Assembly (NCBI GenBank): GCA_019828545.1
Contig: JACVRA010000089.1
Span: forward strand, 1-64,000
Direction of reading: 5' to 3'
DNA length: 64,000 nucleotides
From: Paracamarosporium sp. OC-R06-R3
Lineage: Eukaryota > Ascomycota > Dothideomycetes > Pleosporales > Didymosphaeriaceae
Every line of letters begins with the position of its first letter. The stretch's first letter is position 1. Of this stretch, positions 52,783 through 63,237 are shown in pieces. The notes beneath the pieces are model-generated. The model did no database searches, was not told the origin of the DNA, and saw only the letters and a list, made by a program, of their open reading frames with translations. The position numbers and the translations under genes are program-made.

Positions 52783-55070
52783 ATGCGTGAGCCTGTGGAA
52801 GATGCACCTGCGGCATCACAGGCAGATGTACTATCGTCATCATCGTCCTCTTCCAAGCGTGAAGCGACTTCTGATGGCATGAACATTACGTCTCATACTC
52901 CTATTTCTGCCAATAAAAACAGGAAAGCGGCACGGAAACAAAAGCAAACATCAAGCGCGGAGGCCAAGATCCTCGCGGCCGTCGCTCGGGAGCACCAATC
53001 GTTAAAATCAAAATTGAAATTGTCGGTGTATATGGACGGCGCCTCTTCTTCGCCGAAGGAACCTGTCTCATCTGAGGCTTTGGGGTCCATCCCACCTGTA
53101 CTTGGTGGCTCTGGATCTCATCCAATCAAAAAGCCTGCCGCTGAAACGTCGCCCGCTACAAACGCCCGCTCGCCTGACCAGCCCGCACGAACACAAGATG
53201 CTCCGCGTTATGATCGCGCGGGGAATCTTCGACCTCCTAATCGGCGATTTCTCGAACGTGGTAAGCCAAGCAAACAGTATGCGCTTGTCGTTGTCAGTAC
53301 TTAACTAACGGAACCAGATATCACTGGCAAGCTTGTTGCACCAGCAGCGGGCACAGAGGAAAGCACTCAGCTGGAGGAGATCCAAGAATGGATCAAGGAC
53401 AGGCAATACACAAAGTTCGACATGCTCCCGCAAGCATCAGAATACACCTTCGAAGACATGGATCCCAAGTTCGTCACTGAGCCCTTCGCTCTTACGAACC
53501 AAGGTAGAAAACTGCTAGTGGGTAAACACAAAGCCACTGAGGTATGGGCTGTGCTGCCTTATCACCCCGCACGGCTGTACATGTGTCGCCTCATAGTACG
53601 GGATGGTGTGAACGGCACGTATACCGGGATAGTAGGCTGGGAAGAACTAAACGACAGAATAGCCGAGCTTCATTACCCATTTGAAGCTCTCAGGCGTGCT
53701 GGAGATCCACAGTCTTGGACGCAGCTCCAGGCTATCATCGGATACATATTTCTCCTCTGCGGCGAAGCGGATGCTGTCTTCATGAATTCTTCCAAGTGGC
53801 CTGGGACGTTGTCGACTGCAATGACACGTATCAAAGAGGCATATGATCCGAATGGTAAGTGTGTCCATATGACATCATGTACAGAACTAACCGTTTCAGG
53901 GCGTGCTTCAATTGTTGATACTTCCAAGCTTACTCAGTTGGAAACTATCAACGAGTGGTTGCGCGAGAAGCGTCTGCTTGACAAAATGCAGGATATAGTG
54001 TCTATTCCTTCCGTTTTCACTTTCAAGGATTACAAGCCTGGACATCTACAAGCGAAAGGCATCGCAAGTGCCCACAATAGAACTTTATTTCTAGGAAAAA
54101 ACGAAGATGTGGAGACATGGGCAGTTATTTCCCGCACACCGAACAAGGCACTCCTAGGTTGGATCCTCAACTTCGATCAGGTCACAGGTGTACCAAGCGT
54201 GGCGCAGTACTGGCCGGATCTCCCGCCTCTTACATTCCCATTCGAAGCTTTCAGGGCGAAGGGTGACCAACTCAGCTGGCGCAAATTGATGTACACCATT
54301 GGATACGTCTTTCTAGCTTGTGAAGAGACAGAGGTTGCTTTGAACATGGGCAATTCGTTCTTCAAACACTTCTTCTCGATCACCAAGACAGTAGAAAACT
54401 GCTACGGCCCAGGTAGGTTCCTTGTCCCGCTCACATTTGTAACGTACTGAAACATGCAGTTCTTCCTCCAAAAGACGGATCACGCATGCTTAGGCCGAGC
54501 GGCTCCGCGGACGATGACCAAGCGTCGACATTGAGTGATGAAGGCACTGCCTCATCCCCAGCAGGTAGTGTCACAGTATCGGGCACTAAAGCAGTTCGAA
54601 AGCCTCTGCAATCAATCCACGGTTCGAATACCTCACCGCTTGACCGTAAGCCCCGCAAAATTGCCAGGGCAAAGCCCTCAAAGCCTACCCCGGTCGCCGA
54701 CGATACTACTGAGCTTGACGAAGCCGATCGAATTCCAAACGCCGCCCCAGAAGAAGTATATCAAGACGTCCATGATGTGCGCATCCCGCTACTACTTGAT
54801 GAGACTCGCAATGACAACGGCAAGCGGCCTGCCAATGATGATCAAGAGAATCACGCTGCAAAGTACAAGCGGTTGGAGGCTAAGCGAGCAGAAGCAACAG
54901 ATCTCCGGGTGGGCCAAGAGAAAGTGGTCAAGCGGGCTTTACAAGTGTATGAGGAGGAAAAGCAGAAGATGCAACTACTGCAAGATCGCGAGTTGGACTT
55001 CGCCAGCCAGATGGGGCAGCTGACAGCAGATATGACGGATGAGGATGTTGCTGAGCTTAAACGCTGTTGA
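52783..55070 (+). CDS. Unknown 712-residue protein with exon-encoded internal duplication
   Basis: Four exons, 52783-53260, 53318-53854, 53900-54412 and 54460-55070, all split in phase 1, give 712 residues. I do not recognise a family. Exon 1 encodes a disordered, Ser/Ala/Lys-rich region. Exons 2 and 3 each encode one copy of a repeat of about 175 residues. The first has EVWAVLPYHPARL, YPFEALRRAGDPQSW and IIGYIFLLCGEADAV; the second has ETWAVISRTPNKAL, FPFEAFRAKGDQLSW and TIGYVFLACEETEVA. Exon 4 encodes a disordered Ser/Pro/Lys-rich part and a C-terminal coiled coil (AEATDLRVGQEKVVKRAL, then QKMQLLQDRE). The two repeats look like a folded alpha/beta domain in two copies. Function unknown. Confidence 0.85.
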
Positions 55071-56280
55071 TGAACTTTTGCCGTGGTTGTATAACATGAT
55101 TTGGGGTTATTCGCTACAAAGTCTAGACTAAAAGTCTAAACTTAGAGCTCTAACCATGTCGCGTCACGTTAGGTATGATAAGCTTTGTCACATGGGAAAT
55201 CGGGGTGGCAAGAGGCGGCTAGATAAGACGGCCTAATGATGTAGTCATTATCTTGATTAATCAAAAAATGTTTAGGTATCATGAACGAAGCTTTAGATGT
55301 TCTGGCTACGTTCTCATCTGTGACTCTGATGATATAGCTCAATTTACTTCCCCATCCTGGACTCTACTGCTCTCGGTCCCTAGTCAGGCTAAATATGTAT
55401 TTGGCGTTCTTTTCATTCACTCACTCGCTCATCGATCTATTTAGGTATCTACCATCTCGTCCAGTTCATTCACCAACCCACCACACGCGCCTTCCCCGCA
55501 CCGCCCAATCCTACCTACACTTTTATACCCTATATATACTTATTAGTTAGTATTTTTATCACCGAATCAAACAAAAACTCAATTGGGTTCTTTGAGCCGG
55601 GCTTCGAAGTGGCTTTTAGTTTTTGACTTTTTTGGCCCTTCTGCAAGATCAGACGATGCGCCAGTTCAAAACCCCCATCTATCTTTTTACTAATTTTTGC
55701 ACATTGTTTACGTTGATTGCCGGTCTCAAATCTTCCTATCTGCACGAAAGCATCCAATCAATTTCAAAGAGCTAGCCTCAGTTTTCGATGAATGTTGTTA
55801 GTCCAACAGCTCTCATGCGGCCGACTGTATACGCACAATTAGAGAACAAAGTGACAACATCCCGTGAACCATCAATGAACGACTTTAAATAACTTGAAAT
55901 GAGCTGGCGCTAGGATCATCGGCATTCTGCAAATATGGATGAAGGGCAATGCGGAGATGGGTTTTGACTAACGCCATGATAGAGTAATGTGCGCTAGTCA
56001 TTAGACTCATGAGCTGGTTCTGAAAACTTGAACAGCGAAAAACCTACGTAATCAAGCTATGCTATGTGAGAACAGTTCGACACCTGACCCAAGCAATCTT
56101 CAGTAAACGTATTATCAACACAAACACACTGTACACAACAACCGGTACCAAATACGTGCAAGTACCGCTCAAGCTTGTATTTCAGTAACAGACCATGAGC
56201 ATGACCGTGCCGGTAAACATTGCTCGCTGTGCCTCCTCATTCTCATCAAGCGCTAGCTGTCATCCAGATAAATCATTGTC
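55071..56280. other. Intergenic with dispersed repeat copy B
   Basis: No gene. It contains the 55558-55670 repeat; the open frame at 55530-55757 on the minus strand runs through that repeat and is not called. Confidence 0.55.
55558..55670 (-). repeat. Dispersed repeat, copy B
   Basis: Inverted copy of 13659-13769, about 42 kb away. It keeps the AAGCCACTTCGAAGCCCGGC core and the TTTTTGTTTGATTCGGTGAT end. It lacks the second arm of the inverted repeat seen next to copy A. Confidence 0.85.
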
Positions 56281-57246
56281 TCAATAATCATCATCCGGCG
56301 ATTCATAGTCAGAGCCGCTGCTGAAGGCAATGACTTCAGCTTGCGATTCTTGATCCATCATTTCGACATCGCTGTCAACCATTTCACTGCTGCTGAACAC
56401 ACCCTTGTCTGCCTTCTCATTGTTTCCGGCCACGTCATTGTTCACTCGCTTGTTCTTGTCGAATGCACTGTTATCAATAGCAAGGTTCAATGCACCTTTG
56501 AGAACCACTTCGGCCCGCCACTCTCGTGTCTTCTTGTCACCTGGAAGCTGCTCAGCAATTTCCAGCCGAAGCTTCTCCCAGATGGTATCGCGGTTAGCCA
56601 AGTTCATCTCGCGCTGCGTTCGGAGGAAATCGAGGTCTTCGTTGCCCATGTCGATCTGCCAATTCTCCATCTCAAACAAGGCAGCATAGCACAAAACCAA
56701 CCGAATACAATCCTGCGCGCGTCGCGACACAGTCAGCAATCTATGCGGGTTGGCGGCGTCGTCCAGCATGGATTGTTCGATCTTGGTCCGCTTCTTCTTA
56801 TCCACGCCACGCCAGATGAGGTCCTTGACTTCGACGACGAGATACTCTCGTAAGAAAAAGATTTTGTCTTGCATCAGTGCCATCATTTTCTTGACGAACG
56901 TTCTCTCATTCGGAAGCTTCGCGCGCGGGAGCTTGAGCTCATAAGGTACCTGGGGCATCTTGATGTTTTTGAAGCCGTAGTCCTTGAGGTCGAGGTCGAT
57001 GACTTCAGCTTCAGAGAGGCCGATGAGGGGGTGGTCAATGACTGGGGTGTCATCGTTACCATGAACTATGTCGAATACCGTGTTATCTAAAACATTTAGC
57101 GACAGCTTCCAAAGTTGCGGTTGGATACAGCACACACCTTGATTGATGTGTAACACATTAGATCGCTTGCCCGGAAGAGGAACGTGAGCGGGGTTCGCCT
57201 TCTTCACAATATTCTTCGTTCTCTTTACGGTCTTGCGTCTTGTCAT
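56281..57246 (-). CDS. Unknown protein, about 304-321 aa
   Basis: The frame is open for 321 codons from the ATG at 57246. A 51-bp segment (57137-57087) begins GTGTGTGC and ends TTTTAG, with a GCTAAAT-like branch site. If it is an intron, its length leaves the frame unchanged and the product is 304 residues (NVLHINQ joined to DNTVFDIV). The N-terminus is strongly basic (TRRKTVKRTKNIVKKA). The middle is helical (IFFLREYLVVEVKDLIWRG, RAQDCIRLVLCYAALFEMEN), and the C-terminus is acidic and Ser-rich (DSDVEMMDQESQ). No family recognised; the basic start suggests a nuclear or nucleolar protein. Confidence 0.75.
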   Translation of the reverse strand: MTRRKTVKRTKNIVKKANPAHVPLPGKRSNVLHINQGVCCIQPQLWKLSLNVLDNTVFDIVHGNDDTPVIDHPLIGLSEAEVIDLDLKDYGFKNIKMPQVPYELKLPRAKLPNERTFVKKMMALMQDKIFFLREYLVVEVKDLIWRGVDKKKRTKIEQSMLDDAANPHRLLTVSRRAQDCIRLVLCYAALFEMENWQIDMGNEDLDFLRTQREMNLANRDTIWEKLRLEIAEQLPGDKKTREWRAEVVLKGALNLAIDNSAFDKNKRVNNDVAGNNEKADKGVFSSSEMVDSDVEMMDQESQAEVIAFSSGSDYESPDDDY

Positions 57247-57811
57247 CTTGGATGCAACCAGTCTGATGTTGTGTGATGGCAGTGCAGTTGAGGGTGTATG
57301 GTCTGTGACGTGTTCATAATGATACTTGCCGCATTCGCGGCGTGTGATTCATTTTTATAGCTTTGATGTAGCGGTCGCTGGGTCAACGCGTCGGCGTGAG
57401 TGAAAGTTCCTGCCAAAATCGTTCTCACAGAACATACAACAGATTGGAAGCCTCGTGGCGAAAGCTATTTCGCAGATAGAGTATAGGAACTGACACGACT
57501 TAGATCAGTAAGCATCAGCGTACCAATTTTTTGTTTCTCTTGGTCCACTTTGCAAACTGTTTGTTATCAACTCAAAGACGTATCTGTGGCTGACGTCTTT
57601 GTGTCACCATGCTTGCCGTGTTACGTCAGCAACCTTGGACGTTCAAAATTTGTCAGCCTTCATTTGTGCGTAGCTTTCTCATCACTTATCCTCTAAACCT
57701 CAACTGGAATCTATCGGCGAAGCGGCGGTGTTAACAGACGCTCACCTGCACTGCTTACAGTTAGCATCGGAAGTATAAACAAACTGACTTTTGAGACGAA
57801 CAGATCAAATC
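57247..57811. other. Divergent intergenic region
   Basis: 5' regions of the two flanking genes. No element identified. Confidence 0.5.
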
Positions 57812-60319
57812 ATGAACCTACCAACCAAGAGGAGTCAGATGAAGGTCCAAGATCTAACCTTCATTGGCGACTTGTTCCTAGATCACTTAAAAACGATAGA
57901 TGGTGGTGGAGCCGAGGCCGAAAAACTCCGTGACGCGTATCGACCCTTCCTCGAGGAGATTCTGAAAGATGACGATGCGGCCAGAAATGGGGACACGGAC
58001 GAGAATGTCACGACAATCCTTCGCAGGCTTCATAGCCAAGAGGATATGACGCCAGGTCTTGTGGAAGAGATTCGACACCACGCCAAACGCCTCAGTATAT
58101 CTCTTTGCAATGACTTCAAAGTTCTCAGAGCCATCATCGAACGTCATGAGCAATGCATTCATGGCCGATGGGTCAAGAAGACAAAGTCTCAGAGGCGGCG
58201 TATTCTCCTCGAAGCTTGGCCGAATATGCCTGAAAAGCATGGCTCAGATATGGACCAAAGAAAAAACCAGATGTTAGCCATAGTGCACCGGAACATTTTG
58301 TTGGCTGACGCGGTGTTATGGCCTTATATCAACATTGAAGATCTCTCAAAAGCAAAACCATTATTGGTATTCTTGAATGCTAGAGCCCGCAATCTACCGT
58401 CGACCTTTGCCCCAACGGAAATACGATATAGCCCTGTCGCCAAGCTACCCTCATGTCATTGTCGACAAATCGGGATCAATCCGTATTTCTGCTTCATGCA
58501 AGATCCTACACCGGGGAGATATGGTTCACCTTACATCATAGGACAGCATGATGAGCCAGACGTCAATCAACAATCTTGCAACTTTTGTATGCATAAAGGT
58601 CTACAGGTGTTGTATGTTCAACAACGCATGATGGCATTCCTGGTCGCCTGCAGCCGCAAAATCTTGCATGACTTTAATGAAGCGACCCTTACGGGTGGCC
58701 CTATTCCTGAACAAGAAAAGGTGCATACTGCTAGTTCCACGAACAATCAAGGTTTCGAGCATACCATTTTCACAGATACCATTCTCCTGGCGCCGTACCG
58801 TGCCCGCTCGACTGTAGATTTCCAGCGCTTGGGTACATATCTCGAAGGACTGCTTAATAATGCTAAGGATCATATGTGGTCTTTACGGGAAGATCCTGCT
58901 TACCTGGTGGACGCTGTCAGCGCTCTCGATATTCGTCCTCCTGACTTTGACAAGGACAGCTTCGTGGTCGATATTGTACACCGGGTTGTTGTGCTTGCTT
59001 ATTTTGACTTTGTCGTGTGGCAGACCTTGTACGACAGACTAAAAGGCATGTACGACTTAGACAGTAACGATATCATCGATGACCTACACCAGGATTTCCA
59101 TACCATTTTGACTTTCAGAAATCAATGCGAACTCTTACGACGCACCTGGTTGAAAACCATCCGCGAGAACTTTTGGGTAGCCCCTCATACGCGTCATCTC
59201 CAAAAGCGATATAAAGATCTGAGCCGGATATATGATAATCGGTTGGATGAGACTACCCGTTTTATAATCCTTATAGAAAAATTAGAGGACGAGGGCCGTT
59301 CGGAAGGTAGCTACGAAACTTCCGCCCTGCTTCTGGACGAACTGGACTCGTGCATGAATAGCGCCGCCATAGCGAAATTGATCTCTCCGACCATGTCCGG
59401 TAGCATAACAAAATTGTCAATTATTGTAGAGTGTCTTCGGCAAGTCGATCTCTGGCTGAGCACGCCCCGGGTCCTATCGTTTGAAGCAGGTCACACTAAT
59501 TGCCATGGGTCATTCCGGGAAGATAATCTTAAGTCTTTCATTGACTGGAACAAGTGTTTGAATGGATACAGGCCCTTGTGTCATCTAGTGTATCCATCAC
59601 ATGGCCGGCTGAAGTATCCAGTCGACCGCTCCCCCAATCGAATTAACGTGGAAGCAATGCGGGCGGCAGAAGCAAACTTGGACATGTTCTGGAAGGATTT
59701 GGATTCTTTCATGATGAAATCGATGAGCAAGGAACAGCATGAGTACGTTCAACTGTGTCTAGCTGGAAAGATGCGTCGAACTGCACCTTGGCAAGAACAC
59801 AAGAGCTCAAGTTCACTAGAACATGTCTATATTCCGCTCTCAGAATTTTCTCATGACACCTCAAAGCAGTTCACTGGTGTCTTCAACCGACAATCAATGG
59901 AGACGAAAGAGAAGCCCAAGACTCATTCAACCGTAGGGTTGACACAGAATACTACTGCTCCCCTAGAGATTGGCCCAATTCAAGAAACCCCTCACAGTCC
60001 AGAGATTCGCCGCATTGATAAACGTACCTACAAGACGGTCAAGACTATCTTTGGTATGCACACTTACAGTAAAGGCGATGTCCCAAAGACTATAAAGTGG
60101 GACGAGTTCGTTCGCGCAATGAATTGCATCGGGTTCTCTGCTGAGAAACTTCAAGGCTCAGCATGGCAATTCATACCTGGAGATATAGGCGTCGAGCGCA
60201 GCATCCAATTCCATGAACCCCATCCGAGTCGCCACATACCGTACGGCATGGCGCGTCGCTTTGGCCGGCGACTCGAGCGGGTATACGGATGGACGCGCGA
60301 CACTTTTCAGCTTGCTTAG
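57812..60319 (+). CDS. Large unknown fungal protein with conserved C-terminal domain
   Basis: A single exon of 835 residues from the ATG at 57812. The body is helical and Leu-rich with no recognised domain; it has Cys/His pairs near residues 215-260 (SCHCRQIG, CNFCMHKG) that could bind a metal. The last 110 residues are a compact domain found in many large fungal proteins: KTIFGM, then WDEFVRAMNCIGFSAEKLQG, SAWQFIPGD, SIQFHEPHPSRHIP and RRFGRRLERVYGW. The order Gly-Phe, Gly-Ser-x-W, His-x-Pro-His-Pro and a closing helix recalls HicA-like dsRNA-binding folds. That comparison is inference. It stands alone between intergenic stretches. Confidence 0.85.
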   Translation: MNLPTKRSQMKVQDLTFIGDLFLDHLKTIDGGGAEAEKLRDAYRPFLEEILKDDDAARNGDTDENVTTILRRLHSQEDMTPGLVEEIRHHAKRLSISLCNDFKVLRAIIERHEQCIHGRWVKKTKSQRRRILLEAWPNMPEKHGSDMDQRKNQMLAIVHRNILLADAVLWPYINIEDLSKAKPLLVFLNARARNLPSTFAPTEIRYSPVAKLPSCHCRQIGINPYFCFMQDPTPGRYGSPYIIGQHDEPDVNQQSCNFCMHKGLQVLYVQQRMMAFLVACSRKILHDFNEATLTGGPIPEQEKVHTASSTNNQGFEHTIFTDTILLAPYRARSTVDFQRLGTYLEGLLNNAKDHMWSLREDPAYLVDAVSALDIRPPDFDKDSFVVDIVHRVVVLAYFDFVVWQTLYDRLKGMYDLDSNDIIDDLHQDFHTILTFRNQCELLRRTWLKTIRENFWVAPHTRHLQKRYKDLSRIYDNRLDETTRFIILIEKLEDEGRSEGSYETSALLLDELDSCMNSAAIAKLISPTMSGSITKLSIIVECLRQVDLWLSTPRVLSFEAGHTNCHGSFREDNLKSFIDWNKCLNGYRPLCHLVYPSHGRLKYPVDRSPNRINVEAMRAAEANLDMFWKDLDSFMMKSMSKEQHEYVQLCLAGKMRRTAPWQEHKSSSSLEHVYIPLSEFSHDTSKQFTGVFNRQSMETKEKPKTHSTVGLTQNTTAPLEIGPIQETPHSPEIRRIDKRTYKTVKTIFGMHTYSKGDVPKTIKWDEFVRAMNCIGFSAEKLQGSAWQFIPGDIGVERSIQFHEPHPSRHIPYGMARRFGRRLERVYGWTRDTFQLA

Positions 60320-60465
60320 GTTATGAAGATATGGATGCCAGGTTTTAGTCTTTCTGTGGTGATTTCTGGTCGGGAAAGGTGCGTTCGCATGGAATGGTGA
60401 GTTTTCAATAGGGTGGCTTGGGCAATTGCTCGCCTAGCTTTATTGACTCATCACACATAGCACAT

Positions 60466-60553
60466 GGAAGTCGAAATTGTTACGCAGGGAAGTCGAAATT
60501 GTTACGCAGGGAAGTCGAAATTGTTACAAAGGGAAGCCGAAATTGTCACACTC
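60466..60553. repeat. 22-bp tandem repeat, four units
   Basis: Unit GGAAGTCGAAATTGTTACGC plus AG. Units 1 and 2 are identical, unit 3 differs by two bases and unit 4 is more diverged. It begins about 145 bp after the stop codon of the 835-residue protein gene, so it may lie in its 3' untranslated region. Confidence 0.95.
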
Positions 60554-60938
60554 ATTGGACTAGGATTTGGAGTTGTGGTTTTGTTTTACCAAAAACAATC
60601 AAAACAAAAAAAAAGAGTCGGTTTCTTTAGGATATGAATATGAACATCCCTTCCTTGATACATAAAACCTAAATAGGATATGAATAAAAAAATGCTTGGT
60701 GTAGTAACTTGATTTGCGACTAATGTGCACCTCATGAAATCTACGGAGGAGAGATCTGCTATTGAGGCAAACTCTCTCCGGTCCAGATACCCGCGACTTA
60801 AGTCATGAACGGATGAAGAAATAATTTCGCGACGTTTTTCATCTCGTACCTTTCTTCGCGCAGTAAATTATGATGAAGAGGGGTGACCGCGTGACGTCAT
60901 TGCGTTTTCCCTCTGGTATCGTAGAACATAGAAACTCT

Positions 60939-61660
60939 TAGCACGACAATTTGGCACTGGCGAGCAACTCAAGGAGCTCTGTAACATCACGATGGGTTTT
61001 GGCCCAGTCCACAACGTCAAGTGGCTCACTGAGCGACGCGGCGTCTTCTACAAGTCGCTTCTCAACAAGCGGTACTTCGCTCTGGTGCATACGGGTAAGT
61101 GGCAGATAAGGCCTGAACGCTTTACACCACACAAAAGCTAGAGAAACTGCACTTCTTAATATTATCTTAGAATTTAACGTTATATTGATTGCATAAGGCT
61201 ATAGACTTATATATTAAGACTTTAACGCTGCCTCAGCACTTAATTATTATTGTTCTGAGAGCCTACTTGGCAGCGAGGGCCGTGCGCTATCTGCTACTTT
61301 CCTATGTGCACCAGAGCCTCGTCAGCTTGCAACGAAGGGACCGACACTCGGACGTAGAACACCATCGATGTTACTATGGCCAATCGTATCACCGTCGTCT
61401 TCCGTGAATCATCCATCTACAGCACTCCCTGACCGACCTGCACTACCCCGAGAACCTCGGTGTCGGCGTTGCGCAGACCGCTACCCACCAGCTATATTAT
61501 TACCACGACGATCCCGAGTTTCAACCGCTCAACCGTCTGTTCCTCCTATTCTCCCTAAGGCGGCGATCTTACCTCGACCACGCGCCGCAAGTCTACCGTC
61601 GAGGTCACCCTACTCTATATACAGTATGCTTCGCTTAGCGTAGCGCTAAAGAAGCTCGAG
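60939..61660 (+). pseudogene. Coding-like fragments, possible gene relic
   Basis: A plus-strand piece at 60958-61094 reads ELCNITMGFGPVHNVKWL and YKSLLNKRYFALVHTG, then meets a GTAAGT donor. A second piece at about 61424-61639 reads LHYPENLGVGVAQTATHQL and DPEFQPLNRLFLLFSL before a stop. The sequence between does not join them in a clean frame. They may be exons of a decayed gene or of a transposon. No family recognised. Confidence 0.25.
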
Positions 61661-62265
61661 GCCGTGCTGCTCGAGGGCGACGATGACAGGGAGGGTTAGA
61701 CCTCGCTATGTCGACTTGTCTAGAAAGAGCTACCGCGAAACATACAGGGAGTAAACCGAGGGCGGCGCATCCGATACTTCGTGTCACGCAAGCATAGTCA
61801 GAGCAACGACTGGCTCAAGAACCAAGTGCGCGTCGCCCGTATCTACTACAAGATTTGGATGATATGCCCTGCTTGGCAAGGGGACAGTAGGAAGCGGATT
61901 CATGGTTCCACTGTTGAATTTTGGCATGCAATATAAACGTAGTGAATGCTACGTATGGTTTTGAAGACATAGTTTATTTCGGCGGTCGAGCCCACCTAGA
62001 TATTTCAATCCGAGCAGTAACTAAACCCCTACGTTGATTTGTTTGTCCGTATTGTGATGTACCAGTCGTTTATTGAGATACTAACATCGACTAGAGCGTA
62101 ATTCTGACGACTCGTAACGTCGAGCTTCTATTTCTACATCCACAGTTCTGACGTCATGACTCAACCCATCACAAAACACATAGTCTGCCTCAGCATAGGC
62201 GTCCAACCCCAAAGACTACATCACCCGAAAATTTCCAAAAAGACAATCCGAACTGGTAGTTCAAG

Positions 62266-62939
62266 ATGTCTGAATCACGCGCCGAAGCACTTATCCAGGA
62301 CTACGAGAAACGGCCCGACCCAGTTGAACTCACCCAGAACCCCGACCCATCCAAAAACAGCTCCTCTGGCGTCGACTACGAGCCCTATCCCGAAAAGTCT
62401 ATCTCATTAGAACCCGAGCGTGAGCGTATCGTCCAGTCGATATGCAATCTCTACTCTGGCAGTGCAAGCGAGAAAGACATGCAAGTGTACGCTGAAGAAT
62501 CCATCTATGACGATCCTTGGAGTTTCTGCGATACGAGGTACAAGATTGCCGGCCAATGGTATGGTACGTATAAGTTTTCTTTCTTTGAACAGCCGTCTTC
62601 ACGATTCAGATCCAGTCCTTACACCCACGTGATACAGGCATACCCAAGATCATGGCAAAATCACAGACCATCAAAACCGAGGTCGTGTCAAACAAGAAAG
62701 ACGAAATCATCTTCAAGCTACAGCAAGAATATACGCCGAAGCCGATGCCAATTGCGAAGAAAGTTAATTCGCTGGTTACGCTTACGCTGGATGAGCATGG
62801 GAAAGTCAAGTACCATAAGGATATGTGGAATGAGAAGGATTATAGTCACGATGGGCTGGGGAAAGTTATGAAGACGCTGAATGGAGATCACTTAACGAAA
62901 ATTACACAGCCTCCGCAAAACCTAGGGCCGCAGAAGTAG
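62266..62939 (+). CDS. Unknown protein, 199 aa, possibly NTF2/SnoaL-like
   Basis: Two exons, 62266-62563 and 62638-62939, with a 74-bp intron, in phase, give 199 residues. The sequence has the pattern of a small fungal NTF2-like fold: a helical start (RERIVQSICNLYSGSASEKD, YAEESIYDDPWSFCDTRYK), then strands (IKTEVVSNKKDEIIFKLQQE, VNSLVTLTLDEHGKVKYHKD) and a closing part, GLGKVMKTLNGD. The Ser/Glu/Pro-rich N-terminal 45 residues are disordered. The fold assignment is by pattern only and the role is unknown. Confidence 0.75.
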
Positions 62940-63237
62940 GGCGAAAATCTACTTCGTTTCTGATACACGTAGATTGATGCATTTTAAAAAATGACAACGT
63001 TGTCTACACATGCTTGTAGTAATGCTTGCTTCAGGTTCATACCGGATCTGAGATGCAAACATTGAACGTCTTCCTCCCACCACGGACACCTCTTATTGAT
63101 CTTGATATTACAGCTGTTAAGAGGAGTTTCCTTAGGACGGTGAGCTATTACAATCAACATTCAGGTCTATCTCTTGGAAATAATTTGCGAGATCGCACTG
63201 TACTTCGTCCAACCATTTCGTCACAGCAATATCCATT
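62940..63237. other. Convergent intergenic region
   Basis: About 300 bp between the stop codons of the 199-residue protein and the right-edge gene. No feature seen. Confidence 0.5.

Larger units (their letters stand above)
60320..62265. other. Intergenic, 1.9 kb, with tandem repeat and possible gene relic
   Basis: Contains the 22-bp tandem repeat and, at about 60939-61660, discontinuous coding-like pieces without a workable gene model. The rest shows nothing I can support. Confidence 0.4.

Noticed and set aside
55530..55757. 75-codon minus frame
   Set aside because: Lies across dispersed repeat copy B; the same region in copy A is interrupted by a stop, so it is unlikely to be protein coding.
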